This document shows, in pieces, positions 25,448 to 33,926 of a stretch of 64,000 nucleotides of DNA. Below the pieces are notes generated by a model. That model did not search any database. It worked only from the letters and a program-made list of their open reading frames with translations, and was not told where the DNA came from. Each line of letters begins with the position of its first letter. The stretch's first letter is position 1. The position numbers were made by a program, and so were the translations under genes. Origin of the DNA: DATARH01 sp035550515 (GTDB lineage: Bacteria > Pseudomonadota > Alphaproteobacteria > ATCC43930 > CGMCC-115725); the NCBI GenBank assembly GCA_035550515.1, contig DASZOZ010000017.1:1-64000 (forward strand). The letters run 5' to 3'.

Positions 25448-26256
25448 GCAAGATCAAGCTCGTCATCACCGATGTGGACGGCACGCTGGTCACCACCGAG
25501 AAGGCGCTGCGCCCGTCGGCGGTCGCGGCGGTGCGCAGGCTGCACGATTCCGGCATCGGCTTCTCGATCTGCAGCAGCCGGCCGCCCTTCGGGCTGACGA
25601 CAATGCGTGACGCGCTGCAGATCACGCTGCCGTTTGGCGGCTATAACGGCGGGTCGATCGTCGAGCCCGACCTGACCGTCATCGAACAAGTCTGCATCCC
25701 GCCGGACGTCGCGCGCAAAGCGGTCGACGTATTCCACGCCAACGGCGTCGGCACCTGGGTGTTTGTCGGCAACGAGTGGGTCATTCTCGACCGTCAGGGC
25801 GACCACGTCGACCACGAAATCCATACGATCGACGTGCCGCCGACCGTCGTCGAGCATTACACCGACGACCATTTCAGCGCGGTCGGCAAGATCGTCGGCG
25901 CCAGCAACGACCACGACCTGATCGCCAAGGTCGAGCACATCATGCAGGAAACGCTCGGCCATGCGGCGCATGCGGCGCGCTCGCAGGCCTATTACTGCGA
26001 CGTCATCGCGCCCGGCATCGACAAGGGCCGCATCGTCGAGGTGTTGGGACAGCGCCTCGGGCTGGCGCGCGACGAGATCGCCGTGCTCGGCGACATGACC
26101 AACGACCTCGAGATGTTCGCCGCCGCCGGCTTCCCGATCGCGATGGGCAACGCGCCCGATCACGTCAAAGCCAAGGCCAAAGGGGTCGCCCCCGGCACCA
26201 ACGACGAGGACGGCTGGGCTGGAGCAATCGACCGCTACATCCTGTCGGGCGGATAA
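25444..26256 (+). CDS. HAD-superfamily phosphatase, Cof type
   Basis: A 270-residue HAD hydrolase with the nucleophile motif ITDVDGTLV (Asp9/Asp11 region), a type IIB cap from about residue 85 to 190, the Lys of PGIDKGRIVEVLGQRLG and the metal-binding VLGDMTNDLEMFAAAG. Its start overlaps the rpiA stop (ATGA), so it belongs to the pentose phosphate operon. The likely substrate is a sugar phosphate; a role in removing a side product or overflow intermediate is inference. Last gene of the operon. Confidence 0.88.
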   Translation: MSKIKLVITDVDGTLVTTEKALRPSAVAAVRRLHDSGIGFSICSSRPPFGLTTMRDALQITLPFGGYNGGSIVEPDLTVIEQVCIPPDVARKAVDVFHANGVGTWVFVGNEWVILDRQGDHVDHEIHTIDVPPTVVEHYTDDHFSAVGKIVGASNDHDLIAKVEHIMQETLGHAAHAARSQAYYCDVIAPGIDKGRIVEVLGQRLGLARDEIAVLGDMTNDLEMFAAAGFPIAMGNAPDHVKAKAKGVAPGTNDEDGWAGAIDRYILSGG

Positions 26257-26266
26257 GCGAAGCGTC

Positions 26267-26575
26267 TCAATAGAACGAGGCGACGCACTGATCGTACAGC
26301 GCCGGCTCGGTGATCGGCCCGCATTCCTGGCGGATGCGCGAGGCGCGGAAGGCGGGATTGGTCCGCGTCAGCTGCTCGTAGCGCCGGCTTTCGGCGACGT
26401 TCCGGCGCGCCGACCAGTTCGCCGGGTCGTCGCCGGGGTCGGCTTGCGGCATATCGGTGTAGATGTCGACCCGTCCGGGCGGCGGTCCGATCTGCGCCCG
26501 CGCCGGCAGCGCCACGCCGGTCAGCGCCAGCAGCGCAGCCGCCGCGGCCATACCGGCCAATTTGCTGTTTCGCAT
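26267..26575 (-). CDS. Small secreted hypothetical protein
   Basis: A 102-residue protein with a clear signal peptide (MRNSKLAGMAAAAALLALTG, ARA cleavage before QIGPPPG). The mature part of ~70 residues contains two Cys (RQECGPIT and YDQCVASFY) that could form a disulfide in the periplasm. No family recognised. ATG 26575 was preferred over 26596 because the signal peptide begins there. It is convergent with the HAD phosphatase gene. Confidence 0.7.
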   Translation of the reverse strand: MRNSKLAGMAAAAALLALTGVALPARAQIGPPPGRVDIYTDMPQADPGDDPANWSARRNVAESRRYEQLTRTNPAFRASRIRQECGPITEPALYDQCVASFY

Positions 26576-26641
26576 GGCTCTTCCTCGGTAACGCAAAGCT
26601 ACCGGGTCAACAGGCGGACGCGCGAGGCGGTTCCGCCGCCC

Positions 26642-27547
26642 TCAGGTCAGCTCCGGTTCGGCCAGCTCCGGCTCGGCCAGCCCGCGCCGGCGGCAGGCGG
26701 CAATCACGGTATTGCGCAGCACGCAGGCGATCGTCATCGGCCCGACCCCGCCCGGCACCGGGGTGATCGCCCCGGCGGTCTTGCGCACCGCGGCGAAATC
26801 GACGTCGCCGACCAGCCCGCGGTTGCCCGCGGAATCGGTGATGCGGTGCGTGCCGACATCGATCACCGTCGCGCCGGGCTTGATCCACGCGGCGGTGACG
26901 ATCGCCGGCCGCCCGAGCGCGGCGATCACGATGTCGGCCCGCCGCGCGATGCCGGCGACATCGCGGGTTCTCGAATGCGTCACGGTGACGGTGCAGTCGG
27001 CCGTGACCAGCAAGGCCGCCATCGGCCGGCCGACAATCGACGAACGGCCGAGCACGACGGCCTCGGCGCCGGTCAGGTCGCTGTGCACCGACCGCAGCAG
27101 CATCAGGCAGCCGAGCGGCGTGCAGGGTACGAGGCTGCGTTGCCCGCTCCACAGCCGCCCGACATTCAGCGGGTGAAACCCGTCGACATCCTTCTCTGGA
27201 TCGACCGCGCTCAACACCGTCGGCACCGCCATCGCGTCGGGCAAGGGGAGCTGGACGAGAATTCCGTCGACCCGCTCGTCGCGGTTGAGGCTTTCGATCA
27301 GGCGGATCAGCTCGCCCTCGGTCGCCTCGGCCGGCAAGCGATGCTCGAAGGACGCCAGGCCGGTCTCGAGGCAGGCCCGCGCCTTGCTGCGCACATAGAT
27401 GCGGCTTGCCGGATCATCGCCGACGATTATGGTGGCGAGGCCCGGCGTCATGCCGTGCTGCGCCCGCAGCGCGCCAGCCGTGGCCGCCAGCCGCTCGCGC
27501 AGCCGGGCGGCGATGGCCTGACCGTCGATGATCGTCGCTTGCGCCAT
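26642..27547 (-). CDS. folD: Bifunctional methylenetetrahydrofolate dehydrogenase / cyclohydrolase
   Basis: A 301-residue cytoplasmic enzyme of one-carbon metabolism that converts methylene-THF to formyl-THF in two steps. Signatures: the catalytic YVRSKARAC segment (Tyr and Lys), ILVQLPLPDA, the DVDGFHPLNVGRL motif and the NADP-binding VVLGRSSIVGRPMAALL. The C terminus ends with a short direct repeat (AEPELAEPELT, from a 15-bp duplication in the DNA at about 26646-26675) not typical of the family and probably neutral. Confidence 0.95.
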   Translation of the reverse strand: MAQATIIDGQAIAARLRERLAATAGALRAQHGMTPGLATIIVGDDPASRIYVRSKARACLETGLASFEHRLPAEATEGELIRLIESLNRDERVDGILVQLPLPDAMAVPTVLSAVDPEKDVDGFHPLNVGRLWSGQRSLVPCTPLGCLMLLRSVHSDLTGAEAVVLGRSSIVGRPMAALLVTADCTVTVTHSRTRDVAGIARRADIVIAALGRPAIVTAAWIKPGATVIDVGTHRITDSAGNRGLVGDVDFAAVRKTAGAITPVPGGVGPMTIACVLRNTVIAACRRRGLAEPELAEPELT

Positions 27548-27570
27548 GGCCCATTATGTCCGGCTTCGGG

Positions 27571-27927
27571 CTACTGCGTCGCCTGCTTCAGTTTCGCCAG
27601 CAGATCGGCGAGCGCGGCCTCGTCCTTGATGCCGGGAAACGACATGTGATTGCCGGGAATCGCCGCCCTGGGGTCGCGCAGAAACGCCGCCATCGCCGCA
27701 TCGTCCCAGACGATGCCGCTCTGTTTCATCGCCGCGGAATAGGAGTACCCGGCAACCGTCCCCGCCTTGCGCCCGAAGACACCGAACAGGTCGGGGCCGA
27801 CACGGTTGGGGCCGCCTTTATCGAGCGAGTGGCAGATCTTGCATTTCCCCAACTCGCTGGCACCGTCAGCGGCGGCGTTTGCCGCGAGCAGCAGCGGCAG
27901 AACAACGGCCAGCGCAAAGCGCCCCAT
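27571..27927 (-). CDS. Class I cytochrome c, small periplasmic
   Basis: A 118-residue precursor with signal peptide (MGRFALAVVLPLLLAANAAA) and a mature c-type cytochrome. The haem attachment motif CKICH lies about residue 29, the GPDLFGVFGRKAG segment is conserved, and the axial Met is in PGNHMSFPGI. It resembles mitochondrial-type cytochrome c of alphaproteobacteria. Its redox partner cannot be told. GTG 27930 is an alternative start three bases earlier. It lies 23 bp downstream of nothing on its strand other than its own promoter, divergent from the threonine-synthase-like gene. Confidence 0.88.
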   Translation of the reverse strand: MGRFALAVVLPLLLAANAAADGASELGKCKICHSLDKGGPNRVGPDLFGVFGRKAGTVAGYSYSAAMKQSGIVWDDAAMAAFLRDPRAAIPGNHMSFPGIKDEAALADLLAKLKQATQ

Positions 27928-28014
27928 CACGACCCGACCTCAGCCAGCATTTCACATCCCGTGCAGTCGCCGGCGATCCTAGCGCAAGCCCACCGCCGGC
28001 GATAAGGTCGCGCG

Positions 28015-29142
28015 ATGACGCAACCCCGTTATCGCTGTCCCGCCTGCGGCAAGACCATCGCCGCCGACCGCCCGATCTGGCGCTGCGATTGCGGCAGCCA
28101 CCTGAACCTGGCGCCGGGTGAGGGCCTGTCGCGCGGCCGGATCGACACCGGCGACGCCTCGCTGTGGCGCTACCGTGCGGCGCTTGGGCTGCAAGGGCCG
28201 CCGCGCGTATCGCTGGGCGAAGGTTGGACGCCGCTGGTGCAGCGCGGGTGGGACGGCGCGCCGATCCGCTTCAAGCTCGAAAGCCAGATGCCGACCGGCT
28301 CGTTCAAGGACCGCGGCACCGCGGTGATGCTGAACCACCTGCTGGAGGTCGGCGTCGGCCCGATCCACGAGGATTCGTCGGGCAATGCCGGCTCGTCGAT
28401 CGCGACCTATGCGGCGGCGGCCGGCATTCCCTGTCGGATCTTCGTGCCGGCGACCGCGCCGCGCGGCAAGGTGGTGCAGATCGCCGCGTCCGGCGCGGCG
28501 GTCGAAGCCATTTCCGGGACCCGCCAGGACGTGACCGACGCGGCGCTCGCCGCCGCCAGCGGCGCCAGCTTCTACGCCAGCCACAACTGGCAACCCTTCT
28601 TTATCGAGGGCACCAAGACGCTGGCCTACGAGCTGTGGGAGCAGCTCGGCTTCGCGGTGCCCGACAATGTGCTCGTGCCGACCGGCTACGGCAGCAACAT
28701 CCTCGGGCTGGAGCGCGGCTTCGACGAGCTGATGCGCCGCGGCGAGGTGAACCGGATGCCGCGGCTCTTCGCGGTGCAGGCGGCGAATTGCGCCGCTTTC
28801 GCCGCCGCCTGGGCCGGCGACACGGCGTTCTCGCCGCGGCCGACCATGGCGGACGGCATCGCCACTGCAAAGCCGGTGCGCACCGCCGAGGTGCTCGCCG
28901 CGTTGCGCCGCTCGGGGGGCGGCGTGATCGCGGTGCCAGAGGAGGAGATCGCCCCGGCACTGCTCCGCCTCGGCCGGCTCGGACTCTATGTCGAGCCGAC
29001 CTCGGCGACGGCGGGCGCGGCCCTCACCCGCTTGCTGGCGGATGGAACGGTCACGCCGTCCGAGACGACGGTCGCCGTCATCACCGGCCACGGCCTCAAA
29101 GCCGCCGACAAGATCGCCGAAGTGACCGGGCTCGGCGCTTAG
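28015..29142 (+). CDS. Threonine synthase-like PLP enzyme
   Basis: A 375-residue fold-type II PLP enzyme. An N-terminal zinc-ribbon-like part (RCPACGK and RCDCGSH) precedes the catalytic domain; the Schiff-base Lys98 is in QMPTGSFKDRGTAVM, with the SSGNAGSSIATYAAAAG phosphate-binding turn. Family members convert O-phosphohomoserine to threonine, but several paralogues with this layout act on other amino acids, and no thrA or thrB lies nearby. I call it threonine synthase-like for that reason. Confidence 0.85.
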   Translation: MTQPRYRCPACGKTIAADRPIWRCDCGSHLNLAPGEGLSRGRIDTGDASLWRYRAALGLQGPPRVSLGEGWTPLVQRGWDGAPIRFKLESQMPTGSFKDRGTAVMLNHLLEVGVGPIHEDSSGNAGSSIATYAAAAGIPCRIFVPATAPRGKVVQIAASGAAVEAISGTRQDVTDAALAAASGASFYASHNWQPFFIEGTKTLAYELWEQLGFAVPDNVLVPTGYGSNILGLERGFDELMRRGEVNRMPRLFAVQAANCAAFAAAWAGDTAFSPRPTMADGIATAKPVRTAEVLAALRRSGGGVIAVPEEEIAPALLRLGRLGLYVEPTSATAGAALTRLLADGTVTPSETTVAVITGHGLKAADKIAEVTGLGA

Positions 29143-29198
29143 AGCCGCATTGTCGGCGATGATGCGGGTACGGACGTGCTCCGGCGCTGGCTGATCAT

Positions 29199-30248
29199 CT
29201 AGGGGCGCCAGGCGCGGCCCTCGAACTGGCCGTGCTGGAGAAAATGCTCGCCGGGGTCACAGCCGGCGGCGGCGACATCGGGATGCCTGCCGAGATACCA
29301 GGCGGCGTCGAAGCCGGCCGGCAGGCGATCGCGCGGCGAGCGGCCGCGCGGCGCGAGGCGGGCCGATTGCTCGATGACGCGCAGCGCCGGGGTCGGCGCC
29401 TGGCCGAGATAGAGCGTCTCCCGCCGCGGGAAATCAAACGGCCGGCCCCGCAGCCGCATGTATTCCTCGTGATATTCCAGGTGCTTGTCGGGCACGGTCG
29501 CATTGGTCGCGACGCCGCCATGGACCTGGTGAAAAGTGCCTTCGCCGAGCATGACGACCAGCCGGGTGTCGGGCAGCTCACAGGCGCGGCGATAGAGGTC
29601 GAGGTTGACGTAGCCGCCGCCGGGACTCTCGAACCGCTCGTCGAGGCCGCCCAGCTCGCGCCACAGCCGGCGCGGCAGAAACAGCGCGTTCGACTCACCG
29701 ACCGGCAGAAAAAAGCCGCCTTCAGACGAACCGGACAGCGCGGCGATGTCGAACAGGCGGTAGCCATCATCGGTCCACTGCGCGGCGTCGAGCAGTGCGT
29801 CCTCGCGCGCCTGGTCGTAGCCGTTGCGCACCGCCTCCATCTGCGCGGTGAAGCCGAGATGGAAGCCGAGCGACGAAATCACCGGGCGTTCGTCGAGCCT
29901 CTCGGCCAGCAATGCCGTTGCCAGCAGGCCGGGCGAGGCCAGGCGCGCGCCGTCGATCATCATCCCGATCAGCCGGCCGCGCGCCTGCTTCAGCCCGAAA
30001 TTCGCCGCCGCGGCGGGCGAAGGAGAATTGGTCTCGAAGCGATGACGAAAGACCTGCGCGCCATACGCCGCAAAGCTGTCGAGCGGCATCGGCGCCGGCG
30101 AGCCGTTGTCGATCAGGATGATCTCGTACTGGTCGGGCTTGATGCCACGCTGCATCGCCAGCGACAGCGAGCGCAGCGTGCGCGGCAGCTCGCGCGCCAT
30201 GCGGTAGCCGATGACGACGACCGACAGCTCGGGCGGCTTGCGCGCCAT
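29199..30248 (-). CDS. Family 2 glycosyltransferase
   Basis: A 349-residue GT-A glycosyltransferase. It begins with ELSVVVIGYRMARELPRTL, has the nucleotide-binding IILIDNGSP turn and, in place of a canonical DxD, MMIDGARLASPG; the acceptor-side SNALFLPRRLWRELGGLDERF segment is typical of GT2. The C-terminal ~70 residues (PAGFDAAWYLGRHPDVAAAG) match a motif often found at the end of polysaccharide glycosyltransferases. It follows the double methyltransferase gene by 6 bp, so both are likely to modify one surface glycan. Confidence 0.85.
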   Translation of the reverse strand: MARKPPELSVVVIGYRMARELPRTLRSLSLAMQRGIKPDQYEIILIDNGSPAPMPLDSFAAYGAQVFRHRFETNSPSPAAAANFGLKQARGRLIGMMIDGARLASPGLLATALLAERLDERPVISSLGFHLGFTAQMEAVRNGYDQAREDALLDAAQWTDDGYRLFDIAALSGSSEGGFFLPVGESNALFLPRRLWRELGGLDERFESPGGGYVNLDLYRRACELPDTRLVVMLGEGTFHQVHGGVATNATVPDKHLEYHEEYMRLRGRPFDFPRRETLYLGQAPTPALRVIEQSARLAPRGRSPRDRLPAGFDAAWYLGRHPDVAAAGCDPGEHFLQHGQFEGRAWRP

Positions 30249-30254
30249 GCGGGC

Positions 30255-31640
30255 TCAGAGCCGGTGCTGCAGGCGCCACGCCTGCAGCCGCGCCCGGACC
30301 GTGCCGTGCGTCGCGCCGGACAGCGCCAGCTCACGGAGCAGCGTCAGCAGGCTGGCGATGCGCGGGTCATCCGGCGCGAGCACCCCCTGGCGATTGAGCA
30401 CCTCGGCCGGCACTTCGGCAGGCGCGAGATAGACCAGCTCGCGGGCGATCGGGTTGTAATTGTCGCGCAGCGCGCGGCTGCCGGGATCGAACCCGGCCAC
30501 CAGCAGCAGCCCCGCCGGCTCGACATCGAGCCGCAGCACCAGCAGATCCGGACGATGGCGGGCGAGGACGTAGGGAATCTTCCAGACGTCGCCGCACCAG
30601 ACGCGCGAGCGGCGGTCGCGTTCGGCTTGCAGCGGGTGCGACGGGAGCACGTCGTCGATCGCCGCGACCAGCGTCGGCCGCGCGTAGCGCTCGACATTCA
30701 TGATGTCGCGCAGCACGTATTCGGAACGATGCATCCCGTCGATAAAGGCGAGGTCGACGCCGCGCGCCAGCGCCTTCTGCGCATGCCCCTCGAAGAACCG
30801 GTCGCTGGTCTCGCGAAAGATCGACGCGCCCGGCGGCGGCGCGACTTGCAGCTCGGGCGCGGGGTCGACCGCGACCGCATTGCCGCCGGCCAGCGCCAGG
30901 CTGCGGCCGTGCCGCACGCCGATCTCGAAATAAAGTTGCGGCGCGACGGTTTGGTGCAATTGCCGCAGCGTCGCGAGATACGACGCGGCGCCTCGGGTGC
31001 AGTCGGCCTCGGGCGGCGCGTCAAAGGCGGATTGGCCGACCATTCCCGAAGCCACCAGCCGCCGCTGCACCTCGTCCTGCGCCGCGGTCAGGTTGGCGAC
31101 GATCTCGTCGACCGCCGGGGCAAGTGCGCCCGCGTGGCGGAAGATGCCGACCAGGTCGTTCCACGGGCCGCGGTCGTCATGCCACAGGTCGAGCAGCTCG
31201 CAGCCGCTGTAGCGCGCCAGCGCCCGGAACGAATCCGGGTAGAAGCGATAGCAGTCGACCGGATAGTTGTGGATCGGCCCGCCGGACGGCGCGATCAGGA
31301 ACAGATACCCGTCCGGCTTGAGGACGCGCATCATCTCGGCAAAGGACAGCCAGAAGAACTCGCAATGCTCGAGCATCTGGCCGGACACCACGTAATCGGC
31401 CGAGGCGTCGGGCAGCGGCAGCTTGTAGGGGTCTTCGAGGACCAGATCGACCCCCGGACCCGGCGCCCGGTCGCAGCCGATATAGGCAAAGCGCTCGTCG
31501 GCGAAGATGTGCCGGTAGGCGCCGTTGAACTCCTCCGAGCCGATCTCGACGACGGTCAGCCGCTCGTCCGGCGCCACCCGCCGCGCCGCCACGTAGAAAT
31601 CGTAGCAGCGCTGCATGTTCTCCAACGACGACTGATGCAT
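30255..31640 (-). CDS. Two-domain SAM methyltransferase
   Basis: A 461-residue protein with two methyltransferase-like domains. The N-terminal one (residues ~1-200) has LTVVEIGSEEFNGAYR (motif I, degenerate glycine loop), YIGCDRAPGPGVDLVL and the LKPDGYLFLIAPSGG post-motif. The C-terminal one (~240-400) has YFEIGVRHGRSLALAGG, VDLAFIDGMHRSEYVLRD and AIDDVLPSHP, like class I family 24 enzymes linked to glycan modification. ATG 31640 was preferred to 31685 because ACAAAGG precedes it and relatives begin with MHQSSLENM. Upstream of the GT2 gene. Confidence 0.8.
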   Translation of the reverse strand: MHQSSLENMQRCYDFYVAARRVAPDERLTVVEIGSEEFNGAYRHIFADERFAYIGCDRAPGPGVDLVLEDPYKLPLPDASADYVVSGQMLEHCEFFWLSFAEMMRVLKPDGYLFLIAPSGGPIHNYPVDCYRFYPDSFRALARYSGCELLDLWHDDRGPWNDLVGIFRHAGALAPAVDEIVANLTAAQDEVQRRLVASGMVGQSAFDAPPEADCTRGAASYLATLRQLHQTVAPQLYFEIGVRHGRSLALAGGNAVAVDPAPELQVAPPPGASIFRETSDRFFEGHAQKALARGVDLAFIDGMHRSEYVLRDIMNVERYARPTLVAAIDDVLPSHPLQAERDRRSRVWCGDVWKIPYVLARHRPDLLVLRLDVEPAGLLLVAGFDPGSRALRDNYNPIARELVYLAPAEVPAEVLNRQGVLAPDDPRIASLLTLLRELALSGATHGTVRARLQAWRLQHRL

Positions 31641-31765
31641 CGCCTTTGTGCCCGTCAAGATCGCCCATCGCGATCGAGGGCACAATATACGGCAGCCGTG
31701 CGTCCTTATCGTACCAGGCGGTGAGTCATCATGGCCGGATCAGCGGCAATGCGTTCTTTGCGACG

Positions 31766-31859
31766 GCGCCTCGCGCCGCCTCGGGATGAAGATTTCCCGA
31801 ATGCCGTCAAAGGTATCGCTCATCCTGCGGCGCCTCGCGCAGCGAGGCTTCGAAGGACG
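31766..31859. repeat. Imperfect inverted copies of a TCATCCTG-type intergenic repeat
   Basis: GCGCCTCGCGCCGCCTCGGG followed by ATGA (31766-31789) and GCTCATCCTGCGGCGCCTCG at 31818-31837 are partly complementary. The right copy goes on as CGCAGCGAGGCTTCGAAGGA, the usual shape of a short, dispersed hairpin repeat of alphaproteobacterial genomes. It fills the 240-bp gap between two same-strand genes, in which I see no other feature. Confidence 0.5.
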
Positions 31860-31880
31860 CACCCGGGTGCCGGCAGGCGG

Positions 31881-32318
31881 CTATTTCTTCGCCGCGAGCA
31901 GGTCCTTGAGGCCCTTGAGCGCCAGCGCGTAACCGTTGATGCCGAATCCGGCGACGACGCCCTGGCTGACCGCGGCGGTCTGCGAGGCGGGGCCGCGGCG
32001 GATCGGGTTGGAGATATGGACCTCGATGGTCGGGAACTTGACCTGCGACAGCGCCGCGACGAGCGCCGGATAGCCGGTGCCGAACGCGGCCGGGTTGAAG
32101 ATTGCCGCGTCGATCCCCTTCTCGTTCGACTCGTAGATCTTGTTGACGATCTCGCCTTCGATGTTGGAGTGGAAGATCTCGACCTCCAGCCCCAGCTCGG
32201 CCGCGAAACCGCGGATGCGCTCGTCATATTCGGGCAGCAGCATCGGCCCGAAAATCTCCAGCTGAACCTTGCCGCGCATGTTCATGCCGGCGCCGTGGAT
32301 GACGAGGATCTTGGGCAT
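31881..32318 (-). CDS. Divergent type II dehydroquinase-like (AroQ-fold) protein
   Basis: A 145-residue protein with the flavodoxin-like fold order of type II 3-dehydroquinate dehydratase: ILVIHGAGMNMRG parallels the family's NGPNLNLLG, EIFHSNIEGEIVNKIYE parallels the QSNHEGELID motif, and TIEVHISNP parallels EVHLSN with His101 kept. But the catalytic Tyr of the flexible loop is Phe23, and the NPGAYTHTS motif reads NPAAFGTGYPAL. It may therefore not be a dehydroquinase. ATG 32318 follows ACGGAG. Its neighbour upstream on the same strand is a flavoprotein (coding regions separated by 70 bp). Confidence 0.75.
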   Translation of the reverse strand: MPKILVIHGAGMNMRGKVQLEIFGPMLLPEYDERIRGFAAELGLEVEIFHSNIEGEIVNKIYESNEKGIDAAIFNPAAFGTGYPALVAALSQVKFPTIEVHISNPIRRGPASQTAAVSQGVVAGFGINGYALALKGLKDLLAAKK

Positions 32319-32388
32319 CGCGGAATCTCCGTGAGGGGGATGAAGAAGGATGGGGACGGCGATGCTAGCGCATTCGGCGCGGCTTCGC

Positions 32389-33795
32389 CTATCGCCGCCG
32401 CGCCGCATCCTCGGCGGCGCGCAGCCCGAAGACGCAGGCCTTGATCAGCCCGCCGACATAGCCGAGCGCGCCGCCGCCCTCCAGCCCGCCGGTCGCGCCG
32501 CCGGCCGCGTAAAGCCCGACGATCACCGCGCCGTCGGGCCGCTTGACGCGGCCGTGCCCGTCGATCGCGATGCCGCCCATCGTATTGGTGATCCCGGCGC
32601 AAATCGGGATCGCAACAAACGGCGGCGTCTCGATCGGCCGCGGCGGGCCGCTGCGGGTCGAGCGGGGAGGGGACAATGTCGGGAGCCGGCCGGCGCGGAC
32701 GGCGTCGTTATAGGCGGCAAGCGTCTCGGCCAATGCCGCCGGCGGCAATCCCGCCGCCTCCGCCAGCGCCTCGACCGTCTCGGCCTGGTGAAGCGTGCCG
32801 CCGCCGGCGAGGAGTTGCGGGTTGGGCGGGATCTGCGCCGCTCGGCCGGCGGTCTCCCAGATCGGCGTGTCGCAGATCACCGTGCCGCACAGCGGGTCGT
32901 CGAGCCGCGCCAGGTCGTTGGCGACGGCGATGCCGCCGCGCCCCTCGTCGAGCAGCCGCCTTCCGGCGCGATCCACGACGATGCCGGCGGCCGCCGGCGC
33001 ATCGATCTGCGGATAGGGCCGCAAGCCGTCATTCGCCATCGCGTCGCGGCTCAGCAAATGCCCGTAGAAACGGTCGAGATTGACCAGCGCCGCACCGGCC
33101 GCCTCAGCCATCCTCAGCCCGTCGCCTTGCGCGGTGCCGGCATGGCGCATCAGCACCAGGTCGGGCCGCGGGCCGATATGGCGGCGGAACAGCGCGTGGT
33201 TGGCCGGAAAGCCGCCATCGGCGATGACCACCGCCCCGGCGGCGACCGCGAGCGGGGCCGCCGTGCCCTCGGCATCGATCCCGGTCACCCGGCCGCGCTC
33301 GATCCGCAGCGATGCCGCGCGGGTGCCGAGCAGCATCCGGCCCTGGCGTTCTTCCAGGCGCCGGCGGAGCGTGTCGATCATGCGGTCCGGGCCGCGGCCG
33401 CGCCAATCCTGGCCGGCAACGGCGGCGCGCGGCGGAGCGAGGGTAAAGCGATGCCAGTTGATCGGGCTCGCCTGCGTGAACGAGGCACCCTGGCGCGCCA
33501 GCCAGTCGACGGTGCGGCCCGCATCGTCGGCGATCGCCGCCGCCAGTTCGGGGTCGGCCGCGCCGCTCGTCTGGCCGTCGATCGCGGCGAGCAGCTCGTC
33601 GCGGCCAAGCTTCACGTCGTGGTACGAGACATGGAAGATGCCGCCGGCCCAACGCGAACTGCACAGGTAGTCATCGTCGGCGCCGGCTTCGAGCACCGCG
33701 GTGCGCAAGCCAAGCTCGGCGCCCCGCAGCGCCGCGCACAGCCCGGCGAACCCGCCGCCGATCGCCACCAAGTCGAAACGCAAAGGTTCGGTCAT
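32389..33795 (-). CDS. FAD-dependent dehydrogenase (fumarate reductase / tricarballylate type)
   Basis: A 468-residue flavoprotein of the fumarate reductase/succinate dehydrogenase subunit superfamily. The FAD-binding N terminus is DLVAIGGGFAGLCAALRGAE; a middle capping domain follows, and the C-terminal FAD segment is VGLYAAGGATGGLEGGGALG. It resembles TcuA-like tricarballylate dehydrogenases and ketosteroid dehydrogenases; which alkane-to-alkene oxidation it performs is unknown. It is divergent from the TauD-like gene and upstream of the AroQ-like gene, which suggests a small catabolic cluster. Confidence 0.82.
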   Translation of the reverse strand: MTEPLRFDLVAIGGGFAGLCAALRGAELGLRTAVLEAGADDDYLCSSRWAGGIFHVSYHDVKLGRDELLAAIDGQTSGAADPELAAAIADDAGRTVDWLARQGASFTQASPINWHRFTLAPPRAAVAGQDWRGRGPDRMIDTLRRRLEERQGRMLLGTRAASLRIERGRVTGIDAEGTAAPLAVAAGAVVIADGGFPANHALFRRHIGPRPDLVLMRHAGTAQGDGLRMAEAAGAALVNLDRFYGHLLSRDAMANDGLRPYPQIDAPAAAGIVVDRAGRRLLDEGRGGIAVANDLARLDDPLCGTVICDTPIWETAGRAAQIPPNPQLLAGGGTLHQAETVEALAEAAGLPPAALAETLAAYNDAVRAGRLPTLSPPRSTRSGPPRPIETPPFVAIPICAGITNTMGGIAIDGHGRVKRPDGAVIVGLYAAGGATGGLEGGGALGYVGGLIKACVFGLRAAEDAARRR

Positions 33796-33926
33796 GTCAC
33801 CTCATCTCACCGCCATCGTGCAGGATGCGGCCAGCGAGACATAGCAGGGAAGCCCTTGGGGCGCATGACATAAGCATGACGCAGGCGTATCGTCCGCCGG
33901 TCGTTCACGGCAGCAAGGCAGGTTCG

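Noticed and set aside
29232..31724. 830-codon open frame on the plus strand
   Set aside because: Antisense to the glycosyltransferase and methyltransferase genes; composition typical of a shadow frame.
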